From Lobosporangium transversale (taxonomy: Eukaryota; Mortierellomycota; Mortierellomycetes; Mortierellales; Mortierellaceae), in contig NW_019029000.1 in the NCBI RefSeq assembly GCF_002105155.1, positions 124,001-188,000 on the forward strand: a stretch of DNA of 64,000 nucleotides. Direction: 5' to 3'. The translations under genes and the position numbers were made by a program. The notes below the pieces were generated by a model, which saw only the letters and a list, made by a program, of their open reading frames with translations, ran no database searches and had not been told where the DNA came from. Shown one piece after another: positions 60,001 through 64,000 of this stretch; within the stretch, counting starts at the first letter, position 1; the number at the start of each line of letters is the position of its first letter.

Positions 60001-60794
60001 AAGATCGCCTTGGGTTGTTTTTACACTTTCAGGAGCCTGTAAGTCCACGTCCCGCTCTCCCCTCTCCCCCCTCCCCCTTTTTTTTTTAAAAAAAAAAAAG
60101 AAAAAAAAAAAAAAAAAAAAAAAAAAGTTGAGGTTGAAGTATGTAAAAAACTGAGTTTTTTTATTTATTTTATTTTATTTTTTTTCGGCTTTTATGATAG
60201 ATCTCAGCAGCCTGCTGGCAGGCGGTATGGATGTTAACGATAGTGAAGGTCTAAGCTACGATGACTTGTGGATGCTGTCCAACTTGATAGGGCCAGCACG
60301 ACCAGTCACAACGACACAAGAGGCTATTGATGATGCAGGGTTCCATGTGGGTCAATTTGAGAATGCAGCACAAGGAATGCGAGGGTTTGAGATGCTTGGC
60401 GATGGATCCAAATGTTTAGTATGCATGAGTGATTATGAAGAAGGAGAAGAGCTGCGTGCATTACGTTGTAAACATGGCTTCCATCAAGCATGTATTGACA
60501 AGGTATGATTTATTTATGGTTTTCGTTTATTTATTTATTTTTTTGTGCTAAAGTGCTAAAACCACCCGTAGGTCTGAGCCAGATAAGACTATTGTCAGTT
60601 GGTCCAACCTTTAGTCAGTTTTGATGTCATCTATTCTAACGATTCTCTTTCCTTTCTCTTGATTATCGTAGTGGCTAACTACGGGTGCCAACAAGTGTCC
60701 TGTGTGCCGTGCAGCGGCTGTTGAGCCTTCAACCACGAACACCCCCGTAGCAACAGCAGCAACTAGTGCAGGACATGACTCAGTTTTTGAATGA
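57089..60794 (+). CDS. Large RING-H2 E3 ubiquitin ligase with predicted N-myristoylation, 1124 aa
   Basis: Exons 57089-60038, 60201-60502 and 60672-60794 join in phase. The start ATG (context CCAACCATGG) gives MGQSNSTPSR: Gly2 and Ser6 fit an N-myristoylation signal, so the protein is probably on a membrane. The body (1-1000) is low complexity: RSRSRS, Asn/Ser runs (about 205-225), and a Gln/Gly/Glu repeat (about 859-902, EQEQGQGHGHGQGQ). The C-terminal domain has DLWMLSNLIGPARPVTTTQE and then a RING-H2: CLVCMSDYEEGEELRALRCK, HGFHQACIDK spliced to WLTTGANKCPVCRAA. All eight zinc ligands are present in C-C-C-H-H-C-C-C order. Such C-terminal RING plus long disordered arm suggests a membrane-tethered ligase; the substrate is unknown. 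Confidence 0.88.
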
Positions 60795-61329
60795 AGACAA
60801 TAATCATTTTGTGTTTTTTTTTTTTTTTTTTTTTTTTTTTGAGGTGCCACGATGCTCTCAAATATTTTTATTAATTCAATTGGATGCCAGATGATTGCAT
60901 AGTGGCCGCATGGGCGGGGTGTTTTTTTAATATTAATTTGTAGATGACAGTTTATGTTTGTGTGCACGTAATGCTACTACACATTGACGAGAGCTTGCAG
61001 TGATTGGCGTTAATAATGACATGATGGAAAAGAAGACATTTTGTACACTGGATGTGCATTTGTTGCAATAGTGAACCTCAATTAGGAGAAAGAGGCATTG
61101 ACATATGTATTGTGTATCATTCACACGGTCCCAACTGTGTGAGGGAGTGGTTGAGTGGTACAGCTGTCCTTAATATTTTGCACACTGAAACCAGGGTAAC
61201 TTGGTTAGATACTTCTTGTTCTTCATCCATTCCATTGTTCATTTTATTCCTTCATTCTTCATTAATCGTTTTGATCATCCATTTGTCTTGTGACCCAATC
61301 TAACTTAATCCATTCTATCAAGGGTGACC
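60795..61329. other. Intergenic region
   Basis: T28 tract at about 60813-60840 just after the RING stop, then AT-rich sequence without an ORF. The last 100 bp are C/T-rich leader of the next gene. Confidence 0.5.
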
Positions 61330-62284
61330 ATGAGTCTCCCGCGCTTCCTCCGTGGGTTTCAAAGGAAATCCTCGTCTTCTACTGCCGTTACGAGCGCATC
61401 TGAAATTGATCCTCCTCGTCCAATCTCCACCGCTTCCACTTCCTCGTCTTCCTCGTATTGTGATGCCCTTGGATTTCCTATACCTGTCACTACGACCACA
61501 TTCACTCTTCTCTCTTCGCTGTCATCTTCGCCTGCATTTGCACCTCTTCCTGTAAATCCACCTGTTTTATCATCAACGGTCCAAGCTCCCACAGGGATGT
61601 CGCTCTATCCAATGCCAATGGATATTGCTTTATCCTCTGCCTCTGCCTCTTCGTCTTCTACTTCCCTTTCCCCTTCACCTGCTCCTTCTCCCTCACAGCC
61701 AATCCTGATGAACAACCATATAAACATCACCGGCTCCCCTGTAGTCACAAGTCAGCCAACGTTTGGTTCTAGGACCAGGCGGACATCTCGTTCTTCCTCA
61801 TATGTCTCTGCCGCTGAAGAAGATCCAGTGATGCTCTCTACATCCTGTCCTCTATTTACCTCTCCGATCCCTTTTAATACAAACGAACCAGTGCCTCCAG
61901 TGCCTGTACCAATTGTCAACATAACCTCTGCTGATTTCAGCAATATTAAGAACAATGATATAGCCACGACAAAAGTCGTTGGTTTTAAGATGATACCCAT
62001 TGATCCGGTCTCTGGAGCAGAGACGCAGGATATGACAGACTCTAGAGTGATTGAGAGTCGACCGGTAGAAAAAGATGGGAGCACCATCCAGACTGAGTTA
62101 ACTAAAAAGCCAAGTGAACAACCAAGTCAAGAACCTGTAGAGATAGCCGAAAATGAGGATGATACTCAACTCATGGGCCTGCAACAACAAAGACCATTAT
62201 TAGTTGTATCGGTAGTCAACGACTCGTCCAAAAATAATCGGATCCATTCCGATGCTGCTACAGTTACGACTGCCACTGCCACTG

Positions 62285-62323
<39 letters not shown>

Positions 62324-63183
62324 ATACTAATACTAATACTATGGCTACCACTATTACATCTGATCCTACTACTGCTGATTCTGTTGGTTCAGAAAGCAGC
62401 AATGAGACAGCGCCTTCAAAGGTGATTCGTCCATCCTATCGTCACATGCAGGGACATGCCACCAGAACGGTTTCCACATCTGATATGCCGTCTTCCTCCA
62501 ACACACAACCAATGAGACAACATCGACCACAGATTCCTTCTCCAACACGATCCAGATCCTTCTCCAATTCACATGTGGGGACTGGTTCCTCTTCATCTGT
62601 TGTCAAACCTGTGTCGATTCTCAAGAACAAACCAAAGTCCATTTTACGTACTCGTTCACGATCGGGGGGTAGTTATAGTAGTAGCAGTAGTAGTCCAGCA
62701 TTCGTAGAGACATCAGGTGTTGGCGGTGCTCTTGCATATTCAAATACACATTTGCATGATATGTTTATCTCTGCATTTCCAGCACCGCCTAAGCACAGCA
62801 CAAATAGTTACAACAACAGCAGCATAGCCATTCGTACGTCTATTTCTTCAGACACGTCGTCCATCTCACGATCATCACTGTATTTACTACAAGATCCTAT
62901 GGCGACACCTCCTATGAGCATACCAACGTCTCCTCCTTTATCAGTGGTAACGACCTCTACGACATCAAACACAAGTGCGAATGCAGCAACGGGGACAGCG
63001 ATGATAGGGGTAGGATTAGGCATCGATACAGAGCGACGAGAAGAGTCTGCCAAGGGCTTTTCAACAGAAGGTGTTTTAAAGACCAGCAGCAAGCCAACAA
63101 TAATAACAAGCGGTCTCCATAGACAACGGCGGGTATCTGTCAAAGAAGTGGGTGGTCCTGTTTCAGGTAAGAAAAGAAAATAA
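61330..63183 (+). CDS. Ser/Thr/Pro-rich protein of unknown function, 617 aa
   Basis: Single long ORF from ATG 61330 (MSLPRFLRGFQRKSSSS) to the stop at 63183. Almost all of it is low complexity: Ser/Pro runs, a Thr repeat encoded by ACT units at about 62284-62340 (TTTTTTTTTTTTNTNTNT), and a Ser run SYSSSSSSPAF. The better conserved-looking pieces are SILKNKPKSILRTRSRSGG and SNTHLHDMFISAFPAPPKH. I recognise no domain; a phosphorylated scaffold or cell-cortex regulator would fit the composition, but that is a guess. The 3' end reads TTTCAG|gtaagaaa, a good donor, so the coding sequence may continue in a further exon; none is evident before the window ends. Confidence 0.6.
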
Positions 63184-63822
63184 TATATATTTTTGAGTTT
63201 AGAGAGAGAGAGAGGAGGGAAGCACACAGACCACTCAGGACGCGTAAAAGGAAATGGTGGTACAAAAGAAAATCGCAAGAGAGACACGGGTATTTTTTTT
63301 TTTTTTTTCCTCCAGTCGAGTCAGTCCAGGAAAGAGAGAAGAAGAAAGGGACAAATATTCCATTCACATGAAAGAAAAAGAAAAGAAGAAAAGAAGGAAA
63401 AAAAAAAAAAAAAAAAAAAAAAGAGAGATGCGGAAAGAAATGAAAAAGCGTGCTAAAAGGAGAAAAATGCAGGTGTTGAGAAATCAATGAGCATTGAAGC
63501 TCTTTCGCTTTTTTATGGTCTGCATGGTAAATTAACAATTAAGGAGTTGCAAAAGAGACTTAGAAAGCACTAGGGGTTTGTTTTTTTGTTTTATAAGAGA
63601 TTTTCTAATACAGATTTGTTTTGGAGTTTAAAATATTCATATTCATAATATGTCGAGTGAATGAGCATTGGGATGAGATGGGATGGGATGGGATGGTGTG
63701 CAACAGCACCGAACAGGGATTAGCGATTTGTAGCAGATTAAAAAAGATATGCATATGGCTCTTTTTTGAACAAGCCATTCTCTCTTCCGCAAGCTTACCC
63801 CGAAAGAAGATGATGGGGAGAT

Positions 63823-63860
<38 letters not shown>

Positions 63861-64000
63861 TGAAGTGAGCGAGCAAAAAAAAGTCCTTTCAGGTTTGAAA
63901 AAGTTAGTAGAAAAGGGATTGAAGGAGCAAAGAGCGAAAGAGCATTCATTGTTACACTGCCTTTAGGATAAGATGCCCTTTTTACTTTCTTCCCCCCTGC
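63184..64000. other. 3' region with purine microsatellites
   Basis: Mainly simple sequence: T run at about 63294-63308, an A/G-rich stretch 63372-63430 with an A23 run, TGGGA units at about 63669-63696, and a GA repeat at about 63824-63854. No gene supported. Confidence 0.6.

Noticed and set aside
63660-63700. TGGGA repeat considered as telomere-like sequence
   Set aside because: Unit does not match TTAGGG and it is a short internal microsatellite next to other simple repeats.
1-64000. CRISPR arrays, operons, Shine-Dalgarno sites, rRNA and tRNA genes
   Set aside because: The genome is eukaryotic with spliced genes; no regularly spaced direct repeats, rRNA segments or convincing tRNA folds were seen by eye. 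A covariance-model search would settle the tRNA question.

Overview
The window is nuclear DNA from a filamentous fungus. The introns are short GT-AG introns, several of them filled with long A or T tracts. The gene set (mitochondrial ADP/ATP carrier, an APSES cell-cycle factor, eIF3b, an STE7-type MAPKK, Cdc4, Vps39, phosphatidylserine synthase) is fungal. PEN-2, BORCS5 and R3HCC1L-like genes, which I do not associate with yeasts and moulds of the Dikarya, together with the style of the transposon remnants, suggest an early-diverging lineage, most likely Mortierellomycota/Mucoromycota. That assignment is inference from gene content, not a database match.

Layout. 0-5 kb: 5' part of an ADP/ATP carrier (minus strand) facing a 971-residue coiled-coil protein. 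5-11.6 kb: two large decayed mobile-element genes, a Crypton-like tyrosine recombinase and an XPG/FEN1-like nuclease joined to a TnpB/Fanzor-like zinc ribbon. 11.9-21 kb: a compact housekeeping block with an Mbp1-like APSES factor, a Tls1/C9orf78 spliceosome protein, an R3HCC1L-like RRM protein, a WW-like protein and a 99-residue PEN-2 recovered by splicing two short exons. 23-35.8 kb: Cdc4-like F-box/WD40 protein, a PGAP5/Ted1-type metallophosphoesterase, a BORCS5 homologue, a SMAP-domain protein and phosphatidylserine synthase. 35.9-39.5 kb: a TA-flanked miniature inverted-repeat element and a probably decayed gene of a repeat-prone family. 39.7-44.3 kb: Vps39. 45-48 kb: an internally deleted DDE transposon with intact-looking ends, a second relic of the repeat-prone family and a second TnpB/Fanzor-like relic. 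48-64 kb: eIF3b, MAPKK, a gene-poor 3.7 kb, a large RING-H2 protein with an N-myristoylation signal, and a Ser/Thr-rich protein of unknown function.

The window is a mosaic: intact single-copy genes, often in divergent pairs with 190-390 bp between starts, separated by three blocks of mobile-element wreckage (5-11.6, 36-39.5, 45-48 kb). Functional threads are late-endosome/lysosome traffic (Vps39 and BORCS5), cell-cycle control (Mbp1-like factor and Cdc4), RNA splicing and handling (Tls1/C9orf78, R3HCC1L-like) and membrane proteolysis (PEN-2). Exon boundaries were worked out by hand from splice sites and reading-frame phase; where exons are listed, the summed length is a whole number of codons.
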